Source: Bacteroidales bacterium UBA5621
GTDB taxonomy: Bacteria; Bacteroidota; Bacteroidia; Bacteroidales; VadinHA17
NCBI GenBank assembly: GCA_002424525.1
Contig: DIKJ01000102.1
Location: 3,653-20,018 of the forward strand
Reading direction: 5' to 3'
Length of the DNA: 16,366 nucleotides
Made by a program: the position numbers and the translations under genes. The notes below the pieces were generated by a model that did not search any database, was not told the DNA's origin, and saw nothing but the letters and a program-made list of their open reading frames with translations. Positions within the stretch are counted from its first letter, which is position 1, and each line of letters begins with the position of its first letter. This document shows positions 8,361 to 15,755 of the stretch, piece by piece.

Positions 8361-9641
8361 TTATTTACTGTTTCTCAGTATCAGTCTTTCATTTTTACCG
8401 AAGGTTTCGTAGCCTGATATTATTACCTTCTCACCCGGTTGGAGGCCTTCGAGAACTTCATAAAATTTTGGATTTTTCCTTCCTATTGAGATATTGCGTC
8501 TGGTGGCAATTGATTCCGCAGGATCAAGGACAAATATCCACCTTCCTCCTGTCTCCTGGAAGAATCCTCCTATCGGAACCAGGACAGATACTTTTGGTTG
8601 TCCAAGCTGGAGACTGATATAATATGTTTGCCCCGTCCGGATATTCTCAGGCATATTATTCTGGAAAATCATATCAATCTTAAATGTTCCGTTTCGCACC
8701 TCCGGATAGACCCTCCTGACAACAAGATCAAATTCACTGCCCTGTCTGTCGAGCTTTGCCGTCAGCTGGGTTCTTACCCTGTCGATATAGTGTTCGTCTA
8801 TCTGGGCTGTGACCTTATATGAAGTCAGAACATTTATCTGTCCCATATTGGCTCCCCGTGAGATTGACTGGCCGATTTCAGGTACGAGGAGACCCAATTG
8901 TCCGTCAACAGTTGCCTTGACATTCAGGTTCTCCACCCTTTGCCTTACGAGTGCAAGATTCTTACGCATGTTTTCAAGATTAGCTTTCAGAGTTTCGACC
9001 TGTACTGAGCGGAACAGCGAATCGGCCTTCTGCCTTTCAGTAAAGAGCTCCTGGGAACTACGGGCCATATCGAGGTCCTCTTTGGAACGGATGAACTCTT
9101 CCTTCGAGATGAGGTTGTCTTTGATCAAAGCCTCATTTTGCCTGTAGATACGCGATTTTCTTTCAATATCATACCTGAGACTGATAAGCTCCTTCTTTAT
9201 CGCAATCCTTTCCTGCTCCATGGTTACCTGGGTATTTCTCAGGAAGTTCTCCTTCTCGGCAAGCTGGGCTTCACTGTCAAGGATATTCAGATAAAGATCC
9301 GGATTGCTCAGCCTTAATATGATATCGCCTTTTTTAACCATCGAACCCTCTTCGATAAGGATCTCTTCAACACGTCCGCCCTCCTGTGCATCAAGAAAGA
9401 TTATGCTGATGGGTTCAACCGTTCCGGGAACAGTTATGTAATCATTGAACTGGCCTTCGGTAATAGTCTCAATGATAAGTTTCTCCTTGTCAACCCTGTA
9501 TGTTGAGGTACGGTCGGTAAAGAAAGCCATGTAGAAAAGCACGATTATTGCCAGGCCGATGCCGATATATCCTATATGTTTCTTCTGAATGCCTTTTTTC
9601 TTTGGAATAGGCTTATCCATATTGTCAATGGGAGTATCCAT
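8361..9641 (-). CDS. Periplasmic membrane-fusion (HlyD/MacA-type) adaptor
   Basis: This 426-residue protein links an inner-membrane transporter to an outer-membrane TolC-type duct. A basic cytoplasmic tail (KKK, KK near 14-21) precedes one membrane anchor (about 23-41). The first half of a lipoyl-like domain follows (VPGTVEP ... GGRVEEILIEEGSMVKKGDIILRL), then a long coiled-coil hairpin (about 115-235), the second lipoyl half (NVKATVDGQLGLLVPEIGQ), a beta-barrel domain, and a C-terminal membrane-proximal domain ending with LQPGEKVIISGYETFGKNERL. Length and domain order fit the family; there is no lipobox. It lies 17 bases after the TolC-type gene and 18 before the ATPase gene. A second Met at residue 8 is a possible alternative start. 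Confidence 0.95.
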   Translation of the reverse strand: MDTPIDNMDKPIPKKKGIQKKHIGYIGIGLAIIVLFYMAFFTDRTSTYRVDKEKLIIETITEGQFNDYITVPGTVEPISIIFLDAQEGGRVEEILIEEGSMVKKGDIILRLSNPDLYLNILDSEAQLAEKENFLRNTQVTMEQERIAIKKELISLRYDIERKSRIYRQNEALIKDNLISKEEFIRSKEDLDMARSSQELFTERQKADSLFRSVQVETLKANLENMRKNLALVRQRVENLNVKATVDGQLGLLVPEIGQSISRGANMGQINVLTSYKVTAQIDEHYIDRVRTQLTAKLDRQGSEFDLVVRRVYPEVRNGTFKIDMIFQNNMPENIRTGQTYYISLQLGQPKVSVLVPIGGFFQETGGRWIFVLDPAESIATRRNISIGRKNPKFYEVLEGLQPGEKVIISGYETFGKNERLILRNSK

Positions 9642-9658
9642 TTCAATTCTTATTAAGA

Positions 9659-11011
9659 TTAGTTATTTATTACTGCTTCATATTCACCAGTGGAATAAAA
9701 CTCTATTGTAAGTCTTCTTATCAGCAACTGAAGCCTTGTGCGTAAAGCCTCTGTTTCAGCCCTGAAAAGGGTGGTAATAGCTGCGGAATAATCTGTTACA
9801 TCAACAAGCCCGGCTTCAAATTTCTTTTCTACTGCTTCAAACGATTTTCTGTTATACTCAAGATTGGCAACAGCGGCCGTATATTCATCCTTTCCCCGGT
9901 TAAAGTCGAGGCAGGCATTTTCGATCTCTGTATATAAACTATTCTTCTCCAGTTCAAGTCTCAGACTGGCATCGTCCCTTCTTATTCTTGCCAGTTTTAC
10001 ATTTCTGCTACCTGAGTAATTGTTAAATATTGGGACGTTTAGTGAAAGAAACAGAGCCTGGCTGTTATTGTTTTTTAATTGTGTGGAATAAGAATCCTGA
10101 TCGGGGACTCCTTCACTTATTACTTTATAATATCCGGTAAATAGTGCTCCGCCAACTGAAAGTCGTGGTGCAAGGTAGCCTTTTGATACTGACACCTGCC
10201 TTCTTGCTGCCATCAATTCGTAATTGATCGCTTTCAGGCGCGGAAGAGTCTCAGATGCTATGTTATAGACACTGTCAGTGTCAAAGCTCCTGTCGGTAAT
10301 AAAGGTATTTTCAAGTTCAGGCATCAGAATATCGAACTCTGTTCCGGGCTCAAGCTGGAGCATCTGCTTAAGAGTTGTTACAGCCTGACTGGTGGAATTC
10401 CTTGCTATGGTATAAGAAAGCCTGTCTTCGGAGACCCTGCTTTCCATCTCAAACTGCCTCGAAACAGATTCTCTCCCGGTTTCAACGGTCTTCTGAATTC
10501 TGAAAAGTTGTTTCTCCGAAAGATCCAGTTGCATTTTTGCCGCATTTTCGAGCCCCCTGGCATAAAGCACCTGGTAATATGCCCCCAGGATATTAATAAT
10601 GAGAGTGTTCCTGGTTACTTTGTCAGTTTCCAGCCCGGCTTTTACCATAAATTTGTTTGCGGAGATTGTATTAAGGGTGGCAAAACCATTAAAAAGCTGA
10701 ATAGTTGAGCTCAGGGAGAATGAATTGCTTAAGTTCTGCTTGAACGTTATCAGGTTTGTTACCGGGTCTATTGACCTTCCAAACCCTAAACGGGCATCAG
10801 AACCAAAGTTAAGGGAAGGCAAAATATCCATCTTTGCCTTCAGAAGATTAACTTCAGCTGCTTCTGTCTGAAGCATCTGTCTTTGAAGTCCGATATTATT
10901 TGCCACAGCATAATCTATACACTCCTCAAGTGTCCATATTTTAGCCTGAGCAGAAATGTCATGAGGGGTCAGGAAAAATAAAAATATCGCTATCCGGATT
11001 ATAATTTTCAT
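9659..11011 (-). CDS. TolC-family outer membrane efflux protein
   Basis: A 450-residue outer-membrane protein that forms the exit duct of tripartite pumps. A signal peptide (about residues 1-21, MKIIIRIAIFLFFLTPHDISA) is followed by WTLEECIDYAVANNIGLQ, the usual start of the first OEP repeat. Two long alpha-helical halves follow, each with a barrel-type strand segment (for example SFSLSSTIQLFNGF and LFLSLNVPIFNNYSGS). The two-fold repeat and length match the family. It is the first gene of the operon tolC-like, adaptor, ATPase, so its promoter should drive all three. The leader contains a candidate promoter and a long dyad described separately. Confidence 0.95.
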   Translation of the reverse strand: MKIIIRIAIFLFFLTPHDISAQAKIWTLEECIDYAVANNIGLQRQMLQTEAAEVNLLKAKMDILPSLNFGSDARLGFGRSIDPVTNLITFKQNLSNSFSLSSTIQLFNGFATLNTISANKFMVKAGLETDKVTRNTLIINILGAYYQVLYARGLENAAKMQLDLSEKQLFRIQKTVETGRESVSRQFEMESRVSEDRLSYTIARNSTSQAVTTLKQMLQLEPGTEFDILMPELENTFITDRSFDTDSVYNIASETLPRLKAINYELMAARRQVSVSKGYLAPRLSVGGALFTGYYKVISEGVPDQDSYSTQLKNNNSQALFLSLNVPIFNNYSGSRNVKLARIRRDDASLRLELEKNSLYTEIENACLDFNRGKDEYTAAVANLEYNRKSFEAVEKKFEAGLVDVTDYSAAITTLFRAETEALRTRLQLLIRRLTIEFYSTGEYEAVINN

Positions 11012-11040
11012 TTCTCAGTTAAAGTTTCTTAATAATAAAA

Positions 11041-11073
11041 CAAATGATATGCCGAACTTGTAAATATCACAAA
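11041..11073 (-). promoter_or_regulatory. Candidate promoter of the tolC-adaptor-ATPase operon
   Basis: Read on the - strand, TTTG (11070-11073) is followed after 21 bases by ATCATTTG (11041-11048), close to the Bacteroidota -33/-7 pair (TTTG, about 20 bases, TAnnTTTG); the T before it gives TATCATTTG, one base too long for a perfect -7. The same stretch reads CGGCATATCATTTGT (11040-11054). That has the spacing of a sigma-54 -24/-12 promoter, with GG and TTG in place but T for the usual C of the -12 GC. Either would start transcription some 15-25 bases before the tolC-type ATG. Confidence 0.3.
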
Positions 11074-11116
11074 TTCAGATATATAAATAATGATGTCAAT
11101 TAAGTAAATGTAAAAT

Positions 11117-11162
11117 AGTTAGACAGTATAGTGTATGATAACATTACACTGAACTGCTAATT
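11117..11162. terminator. Long stem-loop, probable terminator of the hydrolase unit
   Basis: AGTGTA (11130-11135) and TACACT (11145-11150) are perfect arms around a 9-base loop. The pairing continues outward with CAGT/ACTG (11124-11127, 11153-11156) and, past one bulged A, TTAG/CTAA (11119-11122, 11157-11160). A T-run follows on the + strand (11161-11166), and on the - strand the stem is preceded by AAAAAA and followed by a weaker ATTTTA. It lies about 60 bases past the stop of the hydrolase gene, so stopping that - strand transcript before the tolC operon is the simplest role. A binding site for the sigma-54 activator is the other reading, since the dyad centre lies some 110 bases from the predicted tolC transcription start. 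Confidence 0.5.
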
Positions 11163-11206
11163 TTTTCACCTTGCTTTCATACGTGGTTTTAAGGGAACTT
11201 ACATTC

Positions 11207-11229
11207 CTCCCTGGATGCTCTTCAGGGAG
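11207..11229. terminator. Short hairpin at the hydrolase stop codon
   Basis: CTCCCTG (11207-11213) and CAGGGAG (11223-11229) are perfect 7-base arms with a 9-base loop, overlapping the hydrolase's TGA (11222-11224). No T-run follows on the - strand, so it is not a classic terminator; it may protect the 3' end of the mRNA or act with the longer stem-loop downstream. Confidence 0.35.
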
Positions 11230-12433
11230 TAGTGATTGTCTGATTCAGATCCAGGACACTCTTACGGATCCAGTTTACGATGAGGAAGTCGAAATTTACA
11301 CGGTCTCCGGTTTCGGTATCCACCGGCACATGTCCCATGCGGGGGATGATTGCGATATTATAACTTTCGTTTCCGCTCAATGACATGTAATGGACTATAT
11401 TCCTGACACTCGCTTCTGTCGGCACAACCCTGTCGATCTCACCGAAAATTGCCAGCCATTTTTTCCTGAAACGGCCGAGTTCAGTCAGATAGTCGTTACC
11501 CAATGAGTTCCATGTAGGCAGGATAACACTGAATGCAGGGATACTATCCATCTCCTGTTTAGTGTACGGCAGAATATCCCGATCGAATTTTTCCCTCGCT
11601 TCAGCGATCTCTTTATTCACTTTTTCATGCTCTGAGGGATCGTTCCCTGCCCAGGCGCGGAAAGACTTTTCCCATAATGGTCTCACCAGCATAGCTATTG
11701 AGTCACTTATCACACCCTGATCGGTCATGCCGTTAAGCTGTGCATTAAGGCGGTCTTCGATGGGGGTAACCACAGTACCTGCCTGACTGACTACGAATGA
11801 GAATACGGGAAAACGGCTGGCAGCCATTACCGCTACTCTGCCTCCTTCGCTTGCGCCCATTACACCGATCATTTCAGGATCGATCCTTTTATGCCCTGAA
11901 AGGATAATCCCGCAGTTACCTGCATCGGTAATATAATCATTATAGGTCGTATTGACGTATATACCTTCCGATTCCCCGGTCCCCCTCTTGTCATGGACAA
12001 ATGCCGCTATACCACAGTGGGCAAGTATGGGGGCCATGAAGTCCGAAAATGATTTGATTGACCGTGACCCGTCGCCTCCGCCATTTGACAGTACAACAAG
12101 TGGACATTTTTCATTCCCGCGTGGAAGATAGAGCCACCCGTGGATCAGAAATCCCTCGCCGGGTACTTTTATCACTTCAACCGTAAAAGTGCTGTCGGCT
12201 ATGAATCCCCCTTTTCTGTCAGGTTTCCTTAAAGGACCTGAAAGAGAGGTCCGGTATTCACCCAGGCAGGCAGGTTTTGTCATCATCTGCTCAAGCTCAA
12301 CCTGAGAATATACAAAAGACTTTTCTTCTCCGATTCTCGGACTATTCTGAGCATTAGTACATGCAGAAAGCATCATGTATGCCGTAAAACATAATATTTC
12401 CAACAGACTGGGGAAGGTAATTTTCATTATCAT
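11222..12433 (-). CDS. Lipoprotein alpha/beta hydrolase
   Basis: An alpha/beta-hydrolase-fold enzyme of about 403 residues, most like the S9/dienelactone-hydrolase-type esterase and peptidase superfamily. Counting from the chosen start, a lipoprotein signal with lipobox LSAC ends near residue 25. Visible are the oxyanion-region motif NGGGDGSR, the RGTGESEG turn, the nucleophile elbow GASEGG (catalytic Ser), the acid in GEIDRVVP and the His in MGHVPVD, so the triad is complete. The open frame extends to 12511 but would then overlap the upstream gene and lack an N-terminal signal. The ATG at 12433 (or 12427, two codons later) gives a proper lipoprotein signal and begins 7 bases after the upstream stop. 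The two genes are likely co-transcribed. The substrate is unknown; an ester or small peptide is a guess. Confidence 0.9.
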   Translation of the reverse strand: MIMKITFPSLLEILCFTAYMMLSACTNAQNSPRIGEEKSFVYSQVELEQMMTKPACLGEYRTSLSGPLRKPDRKGGFIADSTFTVEVIKVPGEGFLIHGWLYLPRGNEKCPLVVLSNGGGDGSRSIKSFSDFMAPILAHCGIAAFVHDKRGTGESEGIYVNTTYNDYITDAGNCGIILSGHKRIDPEMIGVMGASEGGRVAVMAASRFPVFSFVVSQAGTVVTPIEDRLNAQLNGMTDQGVISDSIAMLVRPLWEKSFRAWAGNDPSEHEKVNKEIAEAREKFDRDILPYTKQEMDSIPAFSVILPTWNSLGNDYLTELGRFRKKWLAIFGEIDRVVPTEASVRNIVHYMSLSGNESYNIAIIPRMGHVPVDTETGDRVNFDFLIVNWIRKSVLDLNQTITTP

Positions 12434-12440
12434 TTCTTTC

Positions 12441-13475
12441 TTATCCTGGTATTTGTTTTGTTGGTTCATACTTAATATTTGCTCTTTTAAGATAATCCTG
12501 CAAAGGCTCAAGTCCTATCTCTTTTCTCCATTCATCGACTCTGGTCTCATCCTCGAGGGGATAAAGCTCATTTGTCCTGCCTTTCTCTGGGTCAAGATAG
12601 TGATGGGTGCCAAATCTCTGCGGTAGATTCTGATTCATTCTCATCCTGTCGAACATCAGTGCATACTGCTGCCAGCTGCCTTCGTTCTCGCGACAGGCAG
12701 ACTCGAACATTTTGATATATTTCTCCTGGGCTTCGGCGTTTGAATGCTGAAGAACAAAGAATGCGGCCCCTGCAGCTTCACTGCCGACCAGGGATTTTTT
12801 AGGCCATCCCTTCGATTCAAGCAGAAGCTGTAACTCGGCCAGGTTCTCTTCATTTATCATGGTTTGGAGTCGTCTGAGCGCGGTTACTACCGGGGAGTCA
12901 GGCCCCAGATTTCTGACTGCAATGCCGGTTTCATAAAAATCCGACTGATCCAAGCATAATAGCCTCCACAGAGATTTTGCATAGGCAATATCCATTATGC
13001 TGTTGCCTGTTTTTCTGCTTATGGATGAGATAAGCTCATTCTCAAAATCCTCCCAGCCTGCCGATTCCCTGACTAACAGCAGATCCGGATCGGTGAGAAT
13101 GGCAACTGAGGGTTCAAGTTTCACTGCCAGATATAAATACCTGAGCGAGCTGTCTGCCTGCCCTGCAAGTGAGAGTGCACATGCAAAATTATAGATGAAA
13201 TTCCTGTCGTTCCTGCTCTCAGGATACATTTTTTTATACTCGGCAATGGCAGGTTTTATGCAGCCGGTCTGGAGCAGACTGTCGGCTCTGTTCAAATGCA
13301 CAGATGCAGGAGGAGGGGGTGGCGGAGGGGGAGCTGGTACCTGATTCTGAGATTCGGCTATGGACGGAATAAGCAGAATAGATGATAGCAGTAAAACCCT
13401 GATTGTTTTAATAATTTCCCTGGGAATTTCATTTAAATTACCTTTTAAATGTCTAAAGATGTTTGAATTATGCAT
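12441..13475 (-). CDS. Exported proline-rich protein with DUF6624-like domain
   Basis: This 344-residue protein has an N-terminal hydrophobic segment (about 20-40, after a basic start), read as a signal peptide or anchor. A run of eight prolines follows (49-56). Residues ~60-125 look like a TPR-type helical repeat (LNRADSLLQTGCIKPAIAEY ... LRYLYLAVKLEP). The C-terminal half carries a pattern I recall from DUF6624 proteins: ESKGWPKKSLVGSEAAGAAFF, LQHSN, a central helical part, PQRFGTHHY, then YPLEDETRVDEWRKEIGLEPL. No enzymatic role is known to me for that domain. No lipobox is visible. It is the first gene of a two-gene unit with the hydrolase, 7 bases from its start. The DUF assignment is from memory of the motif and not from a search. 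Confidence 0.85.
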   Translation of the reverse strand: MHNSNIFRHLKGNLNEIPREIIKTIRVLLLSSILLIPSIAESQNQVPAPPPPPPPPASVHLNRADSLLQTGCIKPAIAEYKKMYPESRNDRNFIYNFACALSLAGQADSSLRYLYLAVKLEPSVAILTDPDLLLVRESAGWEDFENELISSISRKTGNSIMDIAYAKSLWRLLCLDQSDFYETGIAVRNLGPDSPVVTALRRLQTMINEENLAELQLLLESKGWPKKSLVGSEAAGAAFFVLQHSNAEAQEKYIKMFESACRENEGSWQQYALMFDRMRMNQNLPQRFGTHHYLDPEKGRTNELYPLEDETRVDEWRKEIGLEPLQDYLKRANIKYEPTKQIPG

Positions 13476-13563
13476 ACAGGTTGAATATTATTACTACAAG
13501 GTAAGCTCCAGATATTAAAATCCACAATAAATTCTACAGAATGCAGGAATCAAGCTACGAAAT

Positions 13564-13575
13564 GCTGAATTCAGC
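13564..13575. repeat. 12-base perfect palindrome
   Basis: GCTGAATTCAGC is its own reverse complement. It lies in the 167-base gap between two divergent genes, about 68 bases before the cysteine-cluster ATG. It may be an operator, or chance. Apart from this palindrome I see no convincing promoter in the gap. Confidence 0.3.
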
Positions 13576-13642
13576 TTAGCAGAGCAAGAATCTTTTCAAG
13601 TGAAGGAAATTTTGGCGTTATTTGCTCAAAAATGAGTAGGTA

Positions 13643-13885
13643 ATGGATTGCAGGGAGAACTGCGGAGCCTGTTGCATTGTTGTTTCGATTTCGTCACCCA
13701 TACCGGGGATGCCGGATGGAAAGCCCGCCGGGGTGAGGTGTATTCATCTTCTTGAGGATTACAGGTGTGCACTTTACGGAAACCCATCAAGGCCAAAGGT
13801 ATGTTCGTATTTTCAGGCTGAAGAAGAATTTTGCGGCACTAACAGGGAAGAGGCGATGAAAATATTATGGTCACTCTCTGAATGA
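13643..13885 (+). CDS. YkgJ-family cysteine-cluster protein
   Basis: An 80-residue cytoplasmic protein with eight cysteines. An N-terminal cluster Cys3, Cys7, Cys10, Cys11 (CRENCGACC) is followed by Cys33, Cys42, Cys54 and Cys64, with the family-typical CIHL ... YRCALYGNPSRPKVC. This matches the CxxCxxCC zinc- or iron-chelating family (UPF0153/YkgJ), except that the first gap is three residues (CxxxCxxCC). The length is at the short end of the family. Metal binding is expected; the cellular role is not known. The TGA lies 2 bases before a degenerate 9-bp repeat tract that separates it from the converging amidohydrolase gene. Confidence 0.88.
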   Translation: MDCRENCGACCIVVSISSPIPGMPDGKPAGVRCIHLLEDYRCALYGNPSRPKVCSYFQAEEEFCGTNREEAMKILWSLSE

Positions 13886-13887
13886 AG

Positions 13888-13981
13888 GTCTTGCAGTCCC
13901 CAGGTCTTGCCAGTCTTGCCGGTCCTCCTGCACGACTTGCACGACTTGCACGACTTGCACGACCTGCACGACTTGCACGAC
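13888..13981. repeat. 9-bp tandem repeat (minisatellite) between convergent genes
   Basis: Six head-to-tail 9-base units YTGCACGAC occupy 13928-13981. Four are TTGCACGAC, and the first and fifth are CTGCACGAC. Degenerate relatives precede them: GTCTTGCAG at 13888, GTCTTGCCA at 13904 and GTCTTGCCG at 13913. The tract fills the gap between the stop of the cysteine-cluster gene (13885) and the stop of the amidohydrolase (13984). The near-perfect units point to recent expansion by slippage. No dyad or T-run marks it as a terminator. Confidence 0.92.
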
Positions 13982-13983
13982 AA

Positions 13984-15672
13984 TTACTTGTCCGAGCTGT
14001 ATACCACCTTTCCCCCGACAATCGTGTAATCCACCTTTGTTTTCATGATTTCAGTCTCGGGGATGGTCAGCAGGTCTTTGTCAACAATTACGATATCAGC
14101 CAGATACCCGGTTTTTATCATCCCTTTGCGATCCTCCATGAACTGTGCATATGCGGACCCCAGGGTGTAATATTTGATTGCTTCTTCCATGGTCAGTTTT
14201 TGTTCCGGGAACCATCCGTCACCCTCTTCACCCAGCCTGTCCTTCCTGGTTACAGCAGCATAGAGGCCCTCCATCGGGTTGAGCGGCTCAACCTGGTAGT
14301 CGGTCCCAAAAGCCAGGACTGATCCGGCATCAATGAGAGTTCTCCAGGCATATGCACCTTTGCATCTCTCAATACCGACACGCTTTTCATAGAACCTCTT
14401 ATCTGTTATGCAATGTGTGGGCTGCATTGACGGTATAACACCAAGCTGTGCAAACCTGGGTATATCCGTCATTGTAAGGGTTTGTGCATGTTCACTGCGG
14501 TGCCTGCTGTCTCGGCTGCCATTCACCTGCTGTGCTTTTTCGAATGCATTAAGGGTCCAGTTATTGCCTTTGTCACCTATTGAGTGCACCCCTATCTGAA
14601 ATCCGAGTTTATCAGCCGCAACAACCATTTGTTCAAATTCTTCATAGGGCATCATGGCCAGACCTGATGAAGCGGGATTGTCGGCAAAGGGGTCGAACAT
14701 CAACGCAGTTCCCGAGCCGATCGTTCCGTCAATGAAGGCTTTCAGGTATCCAAACCTGATCCAGTTTCCTTCAGGAGAGTATTTATCGGCGGCCTCCAGG
14801 TACTCTTTAAGCCGGACAGGATCTCCTGTAAGAGTTTTTCCGATATCTATTCTGCTCGTAAGCAGGCCTTCTTCCTTTAACTGCTCATACATTCCAAAGT
14901 TTGCGTTTCCCGGGACCTGTATGCTTGTCACGCCATATTCCCTGGCCTCTTTAAGGGCAAGGAGATATCCGTTACGGCTTCTTTCAGCTTCTTCCTCAGG
15001 TGTTCTCTGTGCCCTTACAGCTCCTGTCCTGACAAGATTCTCGGCGGTCTCTTTCAGAATCCCGGTAGGTTCACCTGTTACCGGGTCTCTCATTATCTCA
15101 CCTCCGAAAGGATCAGGCGTCTCTCTGGTAATTCCTGAATTTCTCAGAACATAACTGTTTACCAGGACAGAATGTCCGTCGGCCCTGCTTAGAACAACGG
15201 GATTATCCGGGGACACCGCATCAATCAGTTCCTTTGTCGGCCATTGTCTGTCGATGAACATTTCGTGCTCCCAGTGACCCCCTCTTATCAGTTCCCCGGG
15301 TCTTGACCTGGCCACCTGGGCCTTCACTTTCTCTGTAAAAACTGATGGATCGGTAGTGTATCTTAATTCAATATAATCGGGATCCAGTGGTCCGAAATGC
15401 ACATGAGCGTCATTGAAGCCGGGGATAACAAGCCTTCCCCGGGCATCAATTACTTTCGTCACACCCTTTTCGGTCATTCCTGATATCTTCTTCGAAGAAC
15501 CAACTGCAATGATTTTTTCACCTTTAACAGCTATGGCTTCGGCCCGGGGATCTGAACCGTCAATAGTCAGAACCTTGCCGTTAATTATGACGAGGTCGGC
15601 TTTTTCATTTTGATTACAGGATGTGGTAAGTATCATGACTGATGCAGATAATATTGTTAGCAGTTTCATCAT
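13984..15672 (-). CDS. Lipoprotein amidohydrolase, Amidohydro_3 (YtcJ-like) family
   Basis: A 562-residue metal-dependent hydrolase of the amidohydrolase superfamily. A lipoprotein signal ends at lipobox LTTSC (Cys19), so it is likely membrane-anchored outside the cytoplasm. The N- and C-terminal beta-sandwich parts (ADLVIINGKVLTIDG ... VIDARGRLVIPGFND; DIVIVDKDLL ... YTIVGGKVV) flank a TIM barrel. Visible metal-site residues are HVH (90-92), His363 (GVHSIGDKG), EH at 394-395 (RSEHAQ) and Asp458 (AFGTD); Lys311 in LKAFIDGT may be a carboxylated or structural residue. Length and motifs fit YtcJ-like enzymes, whose substrates vary (amides, N-substituted formamides) and mostly are unknown. The ATG at 15669, one codon later, is equally possible. 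It is transcribed divergently from the partial gene at 15756, with 83 bases between. Confidence 0.94.
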   Translation of the reverse strand: MMKLLTILSASVMILTTSCNQNEKADLVIINGKVLTIDGSDPRAEAIAVKGEKIIAVGSSKKISGMTEKGVTKVIDARGRLVIPGFNDAHVHFGPLDPDYIELRYTTDPSVFTEKVKAQVARSRPGELIRGGHWEHEMFIDRQWPTKELIDAVSPDNPVVLSRADGHSVLVNSYVLRNSGITRETPDPFGGEIMRDPVTGEPTGILKETAENLVRTGAVRAQRTPEEEAERSRNGYLLALKEAREYGVTSIQVPGNANFGMYEQLKEEGLLTSRIDIGKTLTGDPVRLKEYLEAADKYSPEGNWIRFGYLKAFIDGTIGSGTALMFDPFADNPASSGLAMMPYEEFEQMVVAADKLGFQIGVHSIGDKGNNWTLNAFEKAQQVNGSRDSRHRSEHAQTLTMTDIPRFAQLGVIPSMQPTHCITDKRFYEKRVGIERCKGAYAWRTLIDAGSVLAFGTDYQVEPLNPMEGLYAAVTRKDRLGEEGDGWFPEQKLTMEEAIKYYTLGSAYAQFMEDRKGMIKTGYLADIVIVDKDLLTIPETEIMKTKVDYTIVGGKVVYSSDK

Positions 15673-15755
15673 GGCAGGTTTAGTTGTATAAATTGAAGTA
15701 AAGATATAAATTCACAGCAATTTTGAGGTTCTTAAACTTTTAACAACGAAGAGAA

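Noticed and set aside
12434..12511. N-terminal extension of the alpha/beta hydrolase to an ATG at 12511
   Set aside because: It would overlap the upstream gene by 71 bases and bury the lipoprotein signal some 27 residues inside the protein.
13888..13981. CRISPR array
   Set aside because: The units are nine bases long with no spacers between them; it is a simple tandem repeat.
14654..15154. 166-codon + strand frame inside the amidohydrolase gene
   Set aside because: Antisense to a gene with intact metal-site motifs; its Pro/Ser/Arg-rich composition is what the reverse frame would give.
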